From: Gracilariopsis chorda
Lineage: Eukaryota; Rhodophyta; Florideophyceae; Gracilariales; Gracilariaceae
NCBI GenBank assembly: GCA_003194525.1
Contig: NBIV01000232.1
Span: 1-64,000 of the forward strand
Direction: 5' to 3'
DNA: 64,000 bases
Shown: positions 20,738-32,369 of the stretch, in pieces
Layout of the letters: every line of letters begins with the position of its first letter
Position numbering within the stretch: position 1 is the stretch's first letter
Translations under genes and position numbers: made by a program
The notes under the pieces: generated by a model
The model's input: the letters and a program-made list of their open reading frames with translations, nothing else
The model's database searches: none
Told to the model about the DNA's origin: nothing

Positions 20738-21694
20738 TGTGGAGCAGCGCTTTCCCGTCGGTTGGGAGTTGTTCCTATTCATAGGAGTATCCACTGGTGG
20801 ATTGGTTCGATATCTCATTTATGAGTTGATCCCTCGCGGGATAGCGATGAGGTGGCACTTGAAGGACCTGGACAGGTATTACTAGTGGAATTCTAGTGAC
20901 AGATTGTACGCTGTACGCGTGTGGTAATTTCGGTTCCAATTTTGGATATTTAATTTTATGGTTATCGCCACTTGTGGCCCACAAAGTGGGAACTACACGT
21001 GTATGGACCTCAAGAGGTGTGCAACAAATTAGTTAATTTATTTAGTTCATTGTGGTGCAAACCTACTTAGGTAATCACGGCTTCGCCGTCAGCACCACCA
21101 GTAAATGGTAACCTTGGTTCTCTTTCGAGATATACTCTTTGCAGAGTAAGGCTCTGGTAAGAAAAGCCCTCGTAGGGATTACGACTCCTCGCGGAGAGTA
21201 TCCACGAGTGAATTCCGTCTACCATCCCCTTGGGAACATTCAGGCGTCACTACTGCTACAGTATCACCGTGTTCGGTATTGGTTATTTGTTCCACTGTCA
21301 GTCTTGGATTCCGCCCCAGTATTGGGTTCTTTGTCGTGGTGTTTACCACATTCCCGTTTGGGATTCGTTCTTTATTTTGGTTCGCCCTGTCGCCGGTTCT
21401 GTTGCTGCGTGTTGCACGCCCTGTCGCCGGTTCTCTTGGGTTTTTCCTTTTTACTTTTGCTTTCCTTCACAGCATATCGTGTCATTATACACTCACGTGT
21501 GTACCATCCGTCCCTGGAGTTTACCCTTTTTCTGGGCCATTCCCGAACCTCTGCAGGTATAGCCAGAACCACGTTGGTCTTACAAGCCAGCCTTTACGTG
21601 GCGCAGAGGGCTCTCTCAACTGAGAAACCATCACATAGGGAGCGAGGTCTCGAACACCTTGAGGGTCCTTCCCGCTTCCGGGTTTTGCTTTACA
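20738..21694 (+). repeat. element B 5' LTR
   Basis: 957 bp, starting TGTGGAGCAGCGC and ending GCTTTACA. Near-identical to 29748-30704. The first and last bases form an imperfect inverted repeat (TGTGGAGCAA-type against TGTAAAGCAA). Confidence 0.95.
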
Positions 21695-21696
21695 AG

Positions 21697-21714
21697 TGGT
21701 CTCCCGACCTAGAA
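21697..21714 (+). other. predicted primer-binding site of element B
   Basis: TGGTCTCCCGACCTAGAA, 2 bp after the 5' LTR, beginning with TGG as required for pairing with a tRNA CCA end. Element C has a related sequence (TGGTTATCCGGCCTAAAA) at the same place, which supports the call. The priming tRNA is not identified. Confidence 0.7.
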
Positions 21715-21911
21715 TCTGGGATTGCACTCTTTCTAGTTGTTTGTCGGTTGGTTCCGATTGCTGGGTTCCCAATTGTCGAACCACTCAGTGGTCTGGATAC
21801 TCACCTGAGTTTGTGACGTTTCTGTGAAGTATTTTTGTGTTTATCCGTTCTTCGGAAGTCTTGAGATCGATTTACGTATATCGTTTACCGATAGCGGTTG
21901 TCAGTTACAGT

Positions 21912-23969
21912 ATGGCACCGACGGCTCCGGGTCCTCGGAATGGTTCTACTCGCCCCGCTGGGTCAGGCCCACCTGCTGCACCCAGGTCGAGAATGTCCGT
22001 TCCCGACGACCGGGATGATATTGAGATCGATCCGGATCTTCGGAGAGCACCCTCAGCTGTGTCTGCACCTCAAAAGGTTGTTACAGTTTCTAAACCTCCA
22101 ATTGTGGAAACGCCGTATGCAGCTGACCGAATTCGGTTTGTTAATTCCGAGTTCCGGAGGTTGGAGTCACGTGTGGAAATTGTCAATGTGGCACACGTCG
22201 ACCTCCTGCAGGAAGTTGCGGCTCTGCGGCGAAAGGTGGATGACGTCCAGTTGCGGGATGTTTCGGGGGATATTCGTTCCCTGAGACGGGATGTCAACTC
22301 CATTTTAGAAAGTTTGGGTACCCCTGGGGTTTTCATTCAGGGTTACCACACGTTTGTGGAAGAATTCCGCGAGCGAGCGGATCGTTTCGAAGCCCGTTTG
22401 AGCAATCTCGAAGAGATATTCCGTCTGGACGCGGAAGTTGAGGCCAAATTGGCGAAATCCGATCGTTTGGAGACGTCTGGACACCGCTCCGTTAAACGGA
22501 ATAACCGCAGTTCCAAAAAGGAAGTTCATCCTCAAGAGGATTCGTCTGGTTCAGATTTTGATGACTCGCGTTCGAGTTCTTCTTCGGATTCCGATTCGCC
22601 GGGGAAGGATGAAAAACGACACAAACCACGTGCTACCCAATGTAGGGCTACTCAACCTACACAGAGGGACGTACATACCCGTGTGAAGGGTCAGAAGCAC
22701 TTGGGAATCAAGGAGCTGAAACCTACGAATCCGCTCTATCGGAAGTTGTTGTCGTACCGGTATTATCGGTTGGTGAACACGTCTACAGAACGTTCATCCC
22801 GTGGTATAGGCAAGGTCAAGGACTTTATTAAGCGCCTCAGCACTACCCTGTACAAAAGGGAGTTCAAAGGCGACGACCCAATATTGGTTCTTGATTTCCT
22901 TGCGAGGTTCGTCCGCGAAGCGGATATACTTGGTATGAGTGAAGCGCAAGCTTATTTGACTTTACCCTAGTTTCTAAAGGGTTCTGCAGAAGACCAATTT
23001 CAATCCGTCCGCGGATCCTCGAGGGCCTCGGAAGGAGGAGTCAAGTGTTGGCCGGAAGCAGTACACAACCTTCTCAGGTCATACGCGACACCGAATGTGG
23101 TTCAAGCAGCAATTCTCGCTTTGAGAGACACTCTTCAACGACCGACGGAGTCCGAAACAGAATATTCAACCCGCTTGAAGAAAGATTTTCACCGATGCGG
23201 TAATGTTTATTCCCATCAGGAAAAGTGTACCATGTTTGTGGATGGTTTGGACCCTTCAATCAGGGCTTTGGTATCCCGATATCGGAAGGACAATCGCAGA
23301 GCGAAGTACAAGGACCTGGTCCACTACGCTCAAGCCGAAGGTGATACGTTCTGGGCTAGGCGGAATCCAAGAGCTCGGACATCGAGAGCGCTCATTGCCG
23401 ATGGTTTGGATTCGTCTTTGTCCCTGGCACAGGGTAATACCAGTTATGGTGTACAGGACCACATCCACTTTCTTGGAAGCAATCCCGAGTCGTTCGGTAC
23501 GTCTGAGTTGCCGTCGACTTTGAATCCGTCAACGGAAGATGATCCTAGCTTGTATGTCAACCCTCGCAGGGTACCGGCAGTCCCACTCTCTCACGCGAAT
23601 CAAGCTACTCGTTTTTCCCGACCGGGATGGAGGGACACTGCACAGCATCACCTTCATCCACACCGTATGGACACGCGTCTACATCCGAACCCGGAACAGT
23701 TGATTTGCTGTTTATGTTACCTCTCAGGTCATAAAGCACCAGACTGTACATTCCCACTTCGGGAGGGTTCGAAAATAATCGCACAGTACGAAGCCTTGAC
23801 TGCCGAACAGAAAGCTAGAGTGCCGAGTCGATCCTATGAGGAACAGAAGTTGCTTTGAGCTCACCTTGGTTCACAGGTCTCTGGGTTTATGCCCGCGAAC
23901 GGGGAACAGTCTGTTTCCCTCGAAGGGAGTGTTGCACCCCAATCGGTCGAGCCCGCTTCGAAACACTAA
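21912..23969 (+). pseudogene. gag: element B Gag with two internal stops
   Basis: ATG at 21912. The frame runs to a TAA at 23967-23969, a stop position also present in element C (56749-56751). It is interrupted by TAG at 22968-22970 and TGA at 23856-23858; element C has sense codons at both places, so both are nonsense mutations. The N-terminal part has coiled-coil-like segments (RRLESRVEIVNVAHVDLLQE) and a Ser/Asp-rich stretch. The central capsid-like part has MFVDGLDPSIRALVSRYRKD. A CCHC zinc knuckle CCLCYLSGHKAPDC lies near 23706-23747. Role in the family: coat protein that packages element RNA. Confidence 0.88.
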
Positions 23970-26900
23970 TCTCGGGAGTTTCCCCTACGGGAGGGGCGTC
24001 TTCTGAGCCGAAGTTGAAGACGCCCGAGGCGTTACAGCTTCGCTCTCCATCAGTGGTCAAGATACTTTCAAGGAAAGCGGCTACTTTCGACGCGGACTCT
24101 GAACAATTTGGTGTTTTACGTCGCCCGTGGATACGGTCCCGTAATCTCCGTATTCCGGATAGAGTCATGGTTATGGCCAAGCGAAACTATAAAGTTTACG
24201 CTGATTACGGCCTTTTCAACCAGTTTATGGTTCGAAAGTTGTCTGTCCTGGACACAGGAGCTGCGCTGAATCTTATCCATTTGGATCTCTTACTGCCCGC
24301 TCTTCGGGAACGTATTCGTCATGGTCCGGGTTTGGATATCGCGGATGCGAACAACAACCCGTCGCGCACGGTTTGTAACGTTTTCCTTTGTGTCAGGATT
24401 GGTACCATCTTGGTTCAATTGGACTTTATTGTTTGCAAAAAACTCGCCGCACTGGTTATACTCGGTTGTGATTTTTGTGATCGATTCATCGAAGCAATCC
24501 GACCTCGGATGGAGACTGTTGAACTGGAAAACGGTTCTACTGTTCTGATTGTCCGGAAGACTTTGAAGCTGCCACGCGGAAGCGTGTACCGTTACCGGTT
24601 GCTCAGGAAGTTCCAAACATGGATACGGTATCAACGAAGCTTCGCGTTGCGAAATCAATCGCCATTGCCCCGGAAACCCAGGTGTGGGTAGCAGTCCTAA
24701 CCAAGCAGCATGGTACGCACGTTTTTCAGCCCCTGGCTTCTCTCTACGAGACACGACAACTCGCTCTAGCGAATGGCGTTGTTTCCGTAGAACCGGATAA
24801 ACCCTTCCGGGTACTGGTTGCTAACTTTGGCAAAACCACTCAGTGGTTAGTCAAAAACCAAGTACTGGGTTCAGTTCTTCCACACCCGCAAGCGGTCGTC
24901 CCGAATAAGGTACCTATCACTGAGGTTCTTGGGATAACAGACCCTAAGGAGGGGGAGGAAACCGCTCAATTCGGTGAAGCTGATGAACGACAACCTCGCG
25001 AGGTGAATTCGGGTACTGCACCCCTCGAAACCTGAGAAGGTCATCTACCACCTGGTACAGAACAGAAAGATCCTGTCGAGGAATTAGCGAAATTTGACTT
25101 GACTCAAGTCCTAGAATCCCATCGGGAGAAGCTCAGGGATATGCTGTCAGAGTTCACTCCCATGTGGGACGGTTCCTTGGGAAGGATAAGAATTACAGAG
25201 CATCTAATTGATCTACTTCCGAATACTCGGCCGATTTCACAACACCCTTACAGGGCTGGACCGAAAGCTCGGGAAGAAGAGAAATCTCAAGTTGAGAAGA
25301 TGATACGTGGTGGCGTTATTGAACCAACCCAGTCTGCATGGGCATCGCCAGTTGTGTTAGTTCCGAAACCGGATGGTTCGTGGCGCTTTTGTATCGATTA
25401 CCGGCGCCTCAATTCGGTCACGGTTAAGGATGTTTATCCTATTCCAAGAATGGATGAATACATCGACTCCCTTGGGGATGCTACTGTGTTCACTACCCTC
25501 GATGCGAATTGAGGTTATTGGCAAGTTCCTATCAGGAAACAGGACCGAGATAAGACGGCTTTCGTATGTCATCAAGGATTGTTCCGATTTCGGAGAATGC
25601 CTTTCGGGCTTACGAACGCTCCTGCTACCGTTCAAAGGTCAATCGACATACTGCTAGCTCCATACAAATGGAAAACGTGTCTTGTTTACCTCAACGATAA
25701 AATCGTTTTCTCCAAAAACTTGGATGAGCACTTATCCCACGTTCGGGAAGTAATAAAGGTACTGCACGACGCAGGTATAACTCTGAAACTCAAGAAGTGT
25801 GAGTTCTCTACCGAATCGGTGAAATATCTGGGTCATATCATCCGTCCCGGAAAGCTTTTGATCGATCAAGTGAGAGTTATTTCCTTGAAGGAAGCGAAGC
25901 ACCCAACTACTCAGACTGAGCTGCGTTCCTTTCTAGGATTGTGTAACTTGTACCGTCGTTTCGTTCCGAACTTTGCGGAGATTGCTACACCTTTGAACAG
26001 GTTACTGACCAAAGGTCAACCAGTCAAACTGGACCCTTTCGGGGACGCGGAGTCATCCGCTTTCACGAAATTGGTGAACGCCGTGACGTCCCCACCGATT
26101 TTGGCATTATCCACTCTAAGTCTTCCATATGAAGTCGATACCGACGTTAGTGCTAACCAAATTGGTTGTGCGTTGTTTCAAACCAATGAAGATGGTGGAC
26201 GACACCCCATCGGGTTTTGTTCGCGATCTTTAAACGTGCATGAACGTAATTATTTTGTCTCGGAGAAGGAGTGTCTCGCCGTTGTGTGGGCACTCTCTAC
26301 TTTACGACCCTATTTGATGGGTGTTCACTTTACCGTACATACGGACCATTCCTGCCTCCGTTGGCTTATGGAAATTACCGAACCGTCGGGCCGGTTGATG
26401 CGTTGGCGTCTCCGACTTTCGGAATTTGATTTAGATATCCTGTACAGGAAGGGTACCCTAAACACTCAGGCGGATGCGTTATCCCGTTTGGGAACCAATT
26501 CTAAAGCACTGCCGACTACGGACTTGGACATACCATGTTTCATGGTGGAAGACCTAGATGACGGAGCCCAAATTCTTTTGGATGATATATGTGACGACAT
26601 ACTCGTCACGAGAGATGTAGAACCACCTATTGGTTCTTTTATACCCATTACTCCCGAGGAGTTAATACGTGAGCAACAGACAGATCCGTTCTGTACTCAG
26701 ATCCGTGCTCCCCTCAATGGAGGATGTCAGATACCGTTTTCGGTTAACGATCAAGGCTACCTTGTCAGGTTTGTTAACTCGAACCCACAAATCGTGGTGC
26801 CTCACTCGCTACAGCAGCGAATTCTTCACTTGTCACATTATGTGAAGGTTGGCGCTCATCCTGGTGGAAGAAAACTGGATCTCACATTGAGAAGGGATTT

Positions 26901-28494
26901 CTACTGGCCAGCTATGGCATTCGACTGCCACGCGGTGCGCCGTTTCTGTACAGGATGTGCGAAGAATGACGTTAAGCTACGCAAATACTCTAGAGAGTTA
27001 ACATTATTCCCTGCCAGGGCACCGTTGGATTTTGTGGCCATCGATCTCCTCGGAGAACTGATTAGAACTCCCCGCGGGAATTGGTACATATTGGTAATCA
27101 CAGACCGATTCCCCAAATTGGTTTGGACAGTTCCGCTCAAGCGGATTACGGCAAGTATTGTTGCGAAGGCGTTCGTCACCCATTGGGTATTCGTTTATGG
27201 ACCACCCCTACAGGTGCTTTCCGATAACGGACCTAAATTCACGTCGAAGTTCTTTCAAGACGTTTGCCGTATCCCGGATATAAGGAATCTGTTTGTAACA
27301 ACGTACCACCCTCAGGGTAATGGTCAGGTGTAAAGGTTTAACCGAACGATGCTTAACGCATTACGGTCCTACGTTACGGATCACCCCAAGGATTGGGACC
27401 TGTACACAGACCCAATCACATATGCGTACAATACCCAAGTGCATAGGGTTACGTCTTTGTCACCATTCGAACTGGTACTGTCGCGTATACCGCCGCCGGT
27501 TTCTATCGAGGCACAGCCAACACTGGCAACTTACCCTTCGCCGGGTTTGTATCGAGACTCCTGGAAAGGATGGCTAAAGAAGATGGTTCCGGTTGCACGG
27601 AAAGCTATGGCAAAGGCGCAAAACGCTTACAAGCGTAACTTCGATCAGAAGATTCGGAGACCTTTACCGGAAATTCGGGCGACCGAGTTTGTCTTCCTTC
27701 GAAAGGAATAATACAATCCTCCGAAGGAAGGTCACCATAAGCTTTCTCCAATCGTGGATGGACCCTACCGTGTGGTATCAGCCGAACAGGACACTGTCGT
27801 GTTGGACATCAATTCTCAACACGAGAGGATATCACGCGACCGCATTACTCGGGCACCCAATCCAAATCTGGAAGTGTTGATCTCACCTACAACCCTTTCA
27901 GGGAATGCTGACACTGTTGACCAGCCTTCTGGTAATGGACAGCCGCGTCGGGCAATTCTTCCGCACCCGGATCGCGGACTAACTGATTTGCCGCCTACCG
28001 CTTCCAACAATGGAAATGCTGACCCGCTACACCCCGAACGGGTTCGGCACAACGACTCTCAGAGAGTAACACCCCCACAGGAGGTTGTCAGCAGACCCCT
28101 GGCTCCGCCTAAGGAGGGGGAGGAGAATACCGTTTCGGTTTCGGCGTCGCCCGCTGCAACCACGAATGGTAACGCTCCTGCCGAAGAGACAGTTGTGTTT
28201 ACTGGGAATTCGCTGCAAACTCGCACATCACGCGATGGCACCGCAGAACCGGTAAGGAATAACTTCAGAAGCTATGAAAACAGTCCTGAAAAGGATGATG
28301 AACAGAACGACGAAACAAACCAATCTGGTAACCTGTCAAGTGATACTTCTCGCATTCGCAATTGTGCTACTGCGTCACCGAAGAAGACAGTCTCCCAAGA
28401 CCCGAATCGGGTAGTGTCTGCCGACCCGCACGCGGGAGAACTTGATGGCGAGGACGGGGATCCAGCTTGGAATGACGTCTGGAACTGGGAGTAA
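23970..28494 (+). pseudogene. pol: element B Pol: protease, RT, RNase H, integrase (disabled)
   Basis: Protease with VLDTGAALNLI near 24250 lies in one frame; the frame shifts near 24.55 kb. From there a single frame runs to 28494, broken by TGA at 25033-25035, TGA at 25510-25512, TAA at 27331-27333 and TAA at 27709-27711. RT shows WRFCIDYRRLNSV and MPFGLTNAPATVQR, but the catalytic box reads YLND (Asn codon 25693-25695). RNase H includes EVDTDVSANQIG and HTDHSCLRWL. Integrase has HPGGRKLDL..CTGCAKN zinc ligands, ITDRFPKL and LSDNGPKFTS; the 27331 stop falls on the expected catalytic Glu of GQVERFNRT. A long Ser/Thr/Pro-rich tail follows. Confidence 0.9.
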
Positions 28495-29310
28495 GAGAAC
28501 TCCGAAGGAGATGCGAAACCATGATCGGTGGACAATTGGACCGTGAAGGACCCGCTCAGGGTGTGCATTACATCATAACGCGGTGGCGTGCGCTCGCGCT
28601 TGCGAAATGAGTGGCGCTCCGTGAGTACCTGCCGGGAACGGACAAACCCTAGACGGGCACGTGCCAGAGATGTGGCGCGCAAGCGAACCTTCCGGCCAAT
28701 CGGAATTTTCGGAAACTTCCCCGTGGACCGGCGGTCCACCGCCCTTGCACAGGGAGTGTCGAAGAGGTGCACCACCGTCAGAACGGTCTTCCCGCTCAAG
28801 CGGTTCATCGCCTGGATTGCCGAAGCTACCGTTCGTCGGTTAGGACTCCGTTACGGAAGAAACAATACTTCCTGGACTCAGGAAAGCGAGACCTTTCGAG
28901 TGAACCCATTCGGGTGACGTTCGCTCTCCGCTAACGGAAATTACGCCATCTCCGTCACGACGGATACTGCAAAATCACCGTGGTGAATGACGCGCTTCCG
29001 AGACCGGAATATTGCCGCCAGCGCTCTGAAGCTAACCACAGTGGTTCTATTGCCTCTCCCTTCGCCAGAGATGGCACGGGAAAGTTCCAAACTGGATTTC
29101 TACCACATGGAGTTCGTGGTTGAACGCATTGTGCGTCATGAAGTTACCCCGGAGGGTGAGTGGTTCTATAAAATCCGTTGGTACGGATACTCTCCCGAGG
29201 AGGATACGTTGAAGCCAGTCAAGCACCTCCTGAGGTCTAAGATCATATCCTATCACCGACGGATGCGGTTGGCTCTACCTCCAAATGTGGAGGAAGCACT
29301 AGTTGGCTAA
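28495..29310 (+). pseudogene. element B C-terminal tail with chromodomain
   Basis: The last open block (28987-29310) is in the pol frame and encodes a chromodomain: FVVERIVRHEVTPEG, FYKIRWYGYSPEEDT, then LKPVKHLLRSKIISYHRR in the place of the usual W-EP--L helix. Tyr, Trp and Tyr cage-like positions are largely kept, but the WEP tryptophan is replaced. In chromoviruses this domain guides integration to particular chromatin. The 28495-28986 stretch has stops and no recognised motif. Confidence 0.8.
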
Positions 29311-29403
29311 TCCGAATCCGGAAACACTACGTGACCACGATGGTCGTTCGTGGGGAGACTTTCGCGAGTGCGACCGATGTTAGAAGGGGTAACAAGAAGG
29401 GGA

Positions 29404-29547
29404 ATACCGGAAACGGTTCAGAACAACAAACCGGAAACGGTTCAGAGCAAAATACCGGAAACGGTTCAGAACAACAAACCGGAAACGGTTCAGAGCAAAA
29501 TACCGGAAACGGTTCAGAACAACAAACCGGAAACCGTTACAGAAGCA
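29404..29547 (+). repeat. 24-bp minisatellite in element B
   Basis: Six units starting at 29404, 29428, 29452, 29476, 29500 and 29524. Units alternate between GAACAACAA and GAGCAAAAT versions after a constant CCGGAAACGGTTCA, giving a 48-bp higher-order period. In one frame it would encode TGNGSEQ(Q/N) repeats. It lies between the chromodomain and the polypurine tract. Confidence 0.9.
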
Positions 29548-29734
29548 GGGATACTGAAGAAATTAAATCCTGGAATAGGAAGAATGAAGTGGAAGGAAGA
29601 TGCTCGGAAGACGAGGAAGGCAGTTGGTGCGTGTGCTGAACCGAGATGTCCCGTGAGCGCATGATGGGAGTCGTACTATATATACGCTTTCGCGTCACGT
29701 GAAATCCCGCGTCGCGCTGTGGCTTTCCTGGCTT

Positions 29735-29747
29735 AAGGAGGGGGAGA
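29735..29747 (+). other. polypurine tract of element B
   Basis: AAGGAGGGGGAGA directly upstream of the 3' LTR, the standard position for plus-strand DNA priming in LTR retrotransposons. Confidence 0.85.
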
Positions 29748-30704
29748 TGTGGAGCAACGCTTTCCCGTCGGTTGGGAGTTGTTCCTATTCATAGGAGTAT
29801 CCACTGGTGGATTGGTTTGATATCTCATTTATGAGTTGATCCCTCGCGGGATAGCGATGAGGTGGCACTTGAGGGACCTGGACAGGTATTACTAGTGGAA
29901 TTCTAGTGACAGATGGTACGCTGTACGCGTGTGGTAATTTCGGTTCCAATTTTGGATATTTAATTTTATGGTTATCGCCACTTGTGGCCCACAAAGTGGG
30001 AACTACACGTGTATGGACCTCAAGAGGTGTGCAACAAATTAGTTAATTTATTTAGTTTATTGTGGTGCAAACCTACTTAGGTAATCACGGCTTCGCCGTC
30101 AGCACCACCAGTAAATGGTAACCTTGGTTCTCTTTCGAGATATACTCTTTGCAGAGTAAGGCTCTGGTAAGAAAGGCCCTCGTAGGGATTACGACTCCTC
30201 GCGGAGAGTATCCACGAGTGAATTCCGTCTACCATCCCCTTGGGAACATTCAGGCGTCACTACTGCTACAGTATCACCGTGTTCGGTATTGGTTATTTGT
30301 TCCACTGTCAGTCTTGGATTCCGCCCCAGTATTGGGTTCTTTGTCGTGGTGTTTACCACATTCCCGTTTGGGATTCGTTCTTTATTTTGGTTCGCCCCGT
30401 CGCCGGTTCTGTTGCTGCGTGTTGCACGCCCTGTCGCCGGTTCTCTTGGGTTTTTCCTTTTTACTTTTGCTTTCCTTCACAGCATATTGTGTCATTATAC
30501 ACTCACGTGTGTACCATCCGTCCCTGGAGTTTACCCTTTTTCTGGGCCATTCCCGAACCTCTGCAGGTATAGCCAGAACGACGTTGGTCTTACAAGCCAG
30601 CCTTTACGTGGCGCAGAGGGCTCTCTCAACTGAGACACCATCCCATAGGGAGCGAGGTCTCGAACAACTTGAGGGTACTTCCCGCTTCCGGGTTTTGCTA
30701 TACA
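29748..30704 (+). repeat. element B 3' LTR
   Basis: 957 bp, starting TGTGGAGCAACGC and ending GCTATACA, aligned end to end with 20738-21694 with a small number of substitutions and no obvious indels. Followed by the duplicated GCTCA. Confidence 0.95.
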
Positions 30705-30709
30705 GCTCA

Positions 30710-31536
30710 CTCTTGTTTTCTCAGCGCGAGACACTCCATTCAATCATGCTGAGTGTGAGCGACTTAGCAGGGCACAGCTCTGGATCCCACGTTCGTTCGT
30801 TCCGACAGAGTGCCTATCCAATCGGTGATTCGCATCCAGTTGGCACGCAATCTCCTGTTCGAATCTCCGCTAGTTTGATTAACGCTGCAAGACGAATAGA
30901 CGGAAAGCATGCGACAGCGTGAACGGTTAGGCCTACAACTTGTTGGTCTTGTTTTCTTATCATTTCAAATGACTGATTTGTCGTTGGTCTCTTGCCCAAA
31001 ACAGATTGCCAACCCTTTTGCTTCTCTCGCTTGGCCCGAAGAAAGGCGGGCACACCTCGAAAAGGCGTTGGTACCTCGAGAAGGCGGATCAGCTTGTGCC
31101 CCAATACTTCTTGTTCGCCTGATAAGTACAGAGCCCATATCTGCACTTCCAGAGTTCGTTGTTGGGCAGCCTCATCCTCAGAAAAGCGCACACAGCTTCG
31201 GCTTAAGTACTTACCGACCGTGGCCCGACCTTTCGCCCCGCTTCTACCTATTCTACTAACAGGGAATGTTTTCCTCACTGAGATGAATATCGTTGATCGC
31301 TCTTGTTCTGAGATGCCGCCACTGGACGACATCGCGACGAACAGCCTTCCCTTCTCTGCGACAAGGGCAAGGCTTCCACGTCGAATCAATATCAATGCTT
31401 AGAACACGGGCACATCGGCGCAGGAAGTACTTCAGGAGCTGAGTCAGGCGGTAGGAGCGAATTACAACTACCGCCGTTACGACGGGGTGGTAGAGAATGA
31501 ATAAGCGTACAGTGGAAGCTATACACCGGATCAGAT
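30710..31536. other. sequence between element B and the solo LTR, no recognised gene
   Basis: Contiguous with sequence left of 20733 before element B inserted. A 193-codon minus-strand frame (31395-30814) and overlapping plus-strand frames have no motif I recognise. The right part probably continues, across the solo LTR, into the Gln-rich sequence at 32362-32450. Confidence 0.4.
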
Positions 31537-32361
31537 TGTGGTGCAACACCCCAAAGGGGAGAAAAACCGAAAGACGTTCGGGATCTTCCTCTCACGAGGT
31601 GAACTCAGTTGGGTAGAGCCCTCCCAGGGGTGTCACGGCGAAGCCAGTTTGTAAGACCAGGGACACCTGTCGTGACATGGGCAGGGAGGTGAAGGCGGAG
31701 AATCGGTATCCGCGTGAGCGGAGTGTGATCCTCAGCAGAGGTATGTTTCCACGTAAGTGGGGGTGTGTGGACGGATGCGCACACGAGGGCCGCGGATAGC
31801 GGGAGGTGCTACCCTAAAAAGGGGAAAAAGGAAGGGCGAAGAGGAGGAAGAGAGGACGAAGTGAGTCGCAAGAGCGACGGGGACGAACGGCGATGCCGGT
31901 AACAATATCCCTATACAGGGCGAAAAACCAATGCAATTGGAATAATATGACTCCCAGTGATGGGTCCCTTTAGATGTGCAAGGGGGTTACATGTCCCGTG
32001 TTTCACGGCGTTTCCCTCCAAGGAGGAGTAGAGCACGCGCGCAAGTGGTAACAACTAGAGCCAATTCCCCAGGTTGGGGTCCCTTGTTGGGGAAGTTTTA
32101 CTGGTGCGACGGCAGTGCGCCGTCGCACTAAGTACTACCTTCCCAGAAAAGGGTGTGAAAATAAGAAACAAAATCAACTAAAATACTCCACATTCCGTGG
32201 CAACATCCACTACTGTGGCCAACCGCCAATTGACCCAAAACCGTGTCCCACGTATCCATACCCACCATTGTGGGGTGTAGTTCATATACACACTACACAA
32301 CCGATAATATCGGGAAAGCATTCAACTACCAAGAATCCCTCCCTGAAGGCGTGGCACTACA
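31537..32361 (-). mobile_element. solo LTR of the element D family (825 bp)
   Basis: Same length as and closely similar to 56948-57772, with no internal region attached. It starts TGTGGTGCAACACCCC and ends GGCACTACA. CAGAT is duplicated at 31532-31536 and 32362-32366, proving a separate insertion followed by LTR-LTR recombination. The orientation follows element D, whose genes are on the minus strand. Confidence 0.93.
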
Positions 32362-32369
32362 CAGATGCA

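Larger units (their letters stand above)
20738..30704 (+). mobile_element. element B: Ty3/gypsy chromovirus, complete but decayed
   Basis: 957-bp LTRs (20738-21694 and 29748-30704), TG..CA ends, and target duplication GCTCA at 20733-20737 and 30705-30709. The PBS follows the 5' LTR after 2 bp; the polypurine tract AAGGAGGGGGAGA abuts the 3' LTR. Internal order gag, protease, RT, RNase H, integrase, chromodomain. The LTRs differ at roughly 14 positions by eye, so insertion is fairly recent, yet several stops, a frameshift and active-site substitutions disable the coding region. Confidence 0.95.

Noticed and set aside
30814-31395. 193-codon minus-strand frame between element B and the solo LTR
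   Set aside because: No recognised motif, no clear start context, and overlapping plus-strand frames of similar size. Not strong enough to call a gene.
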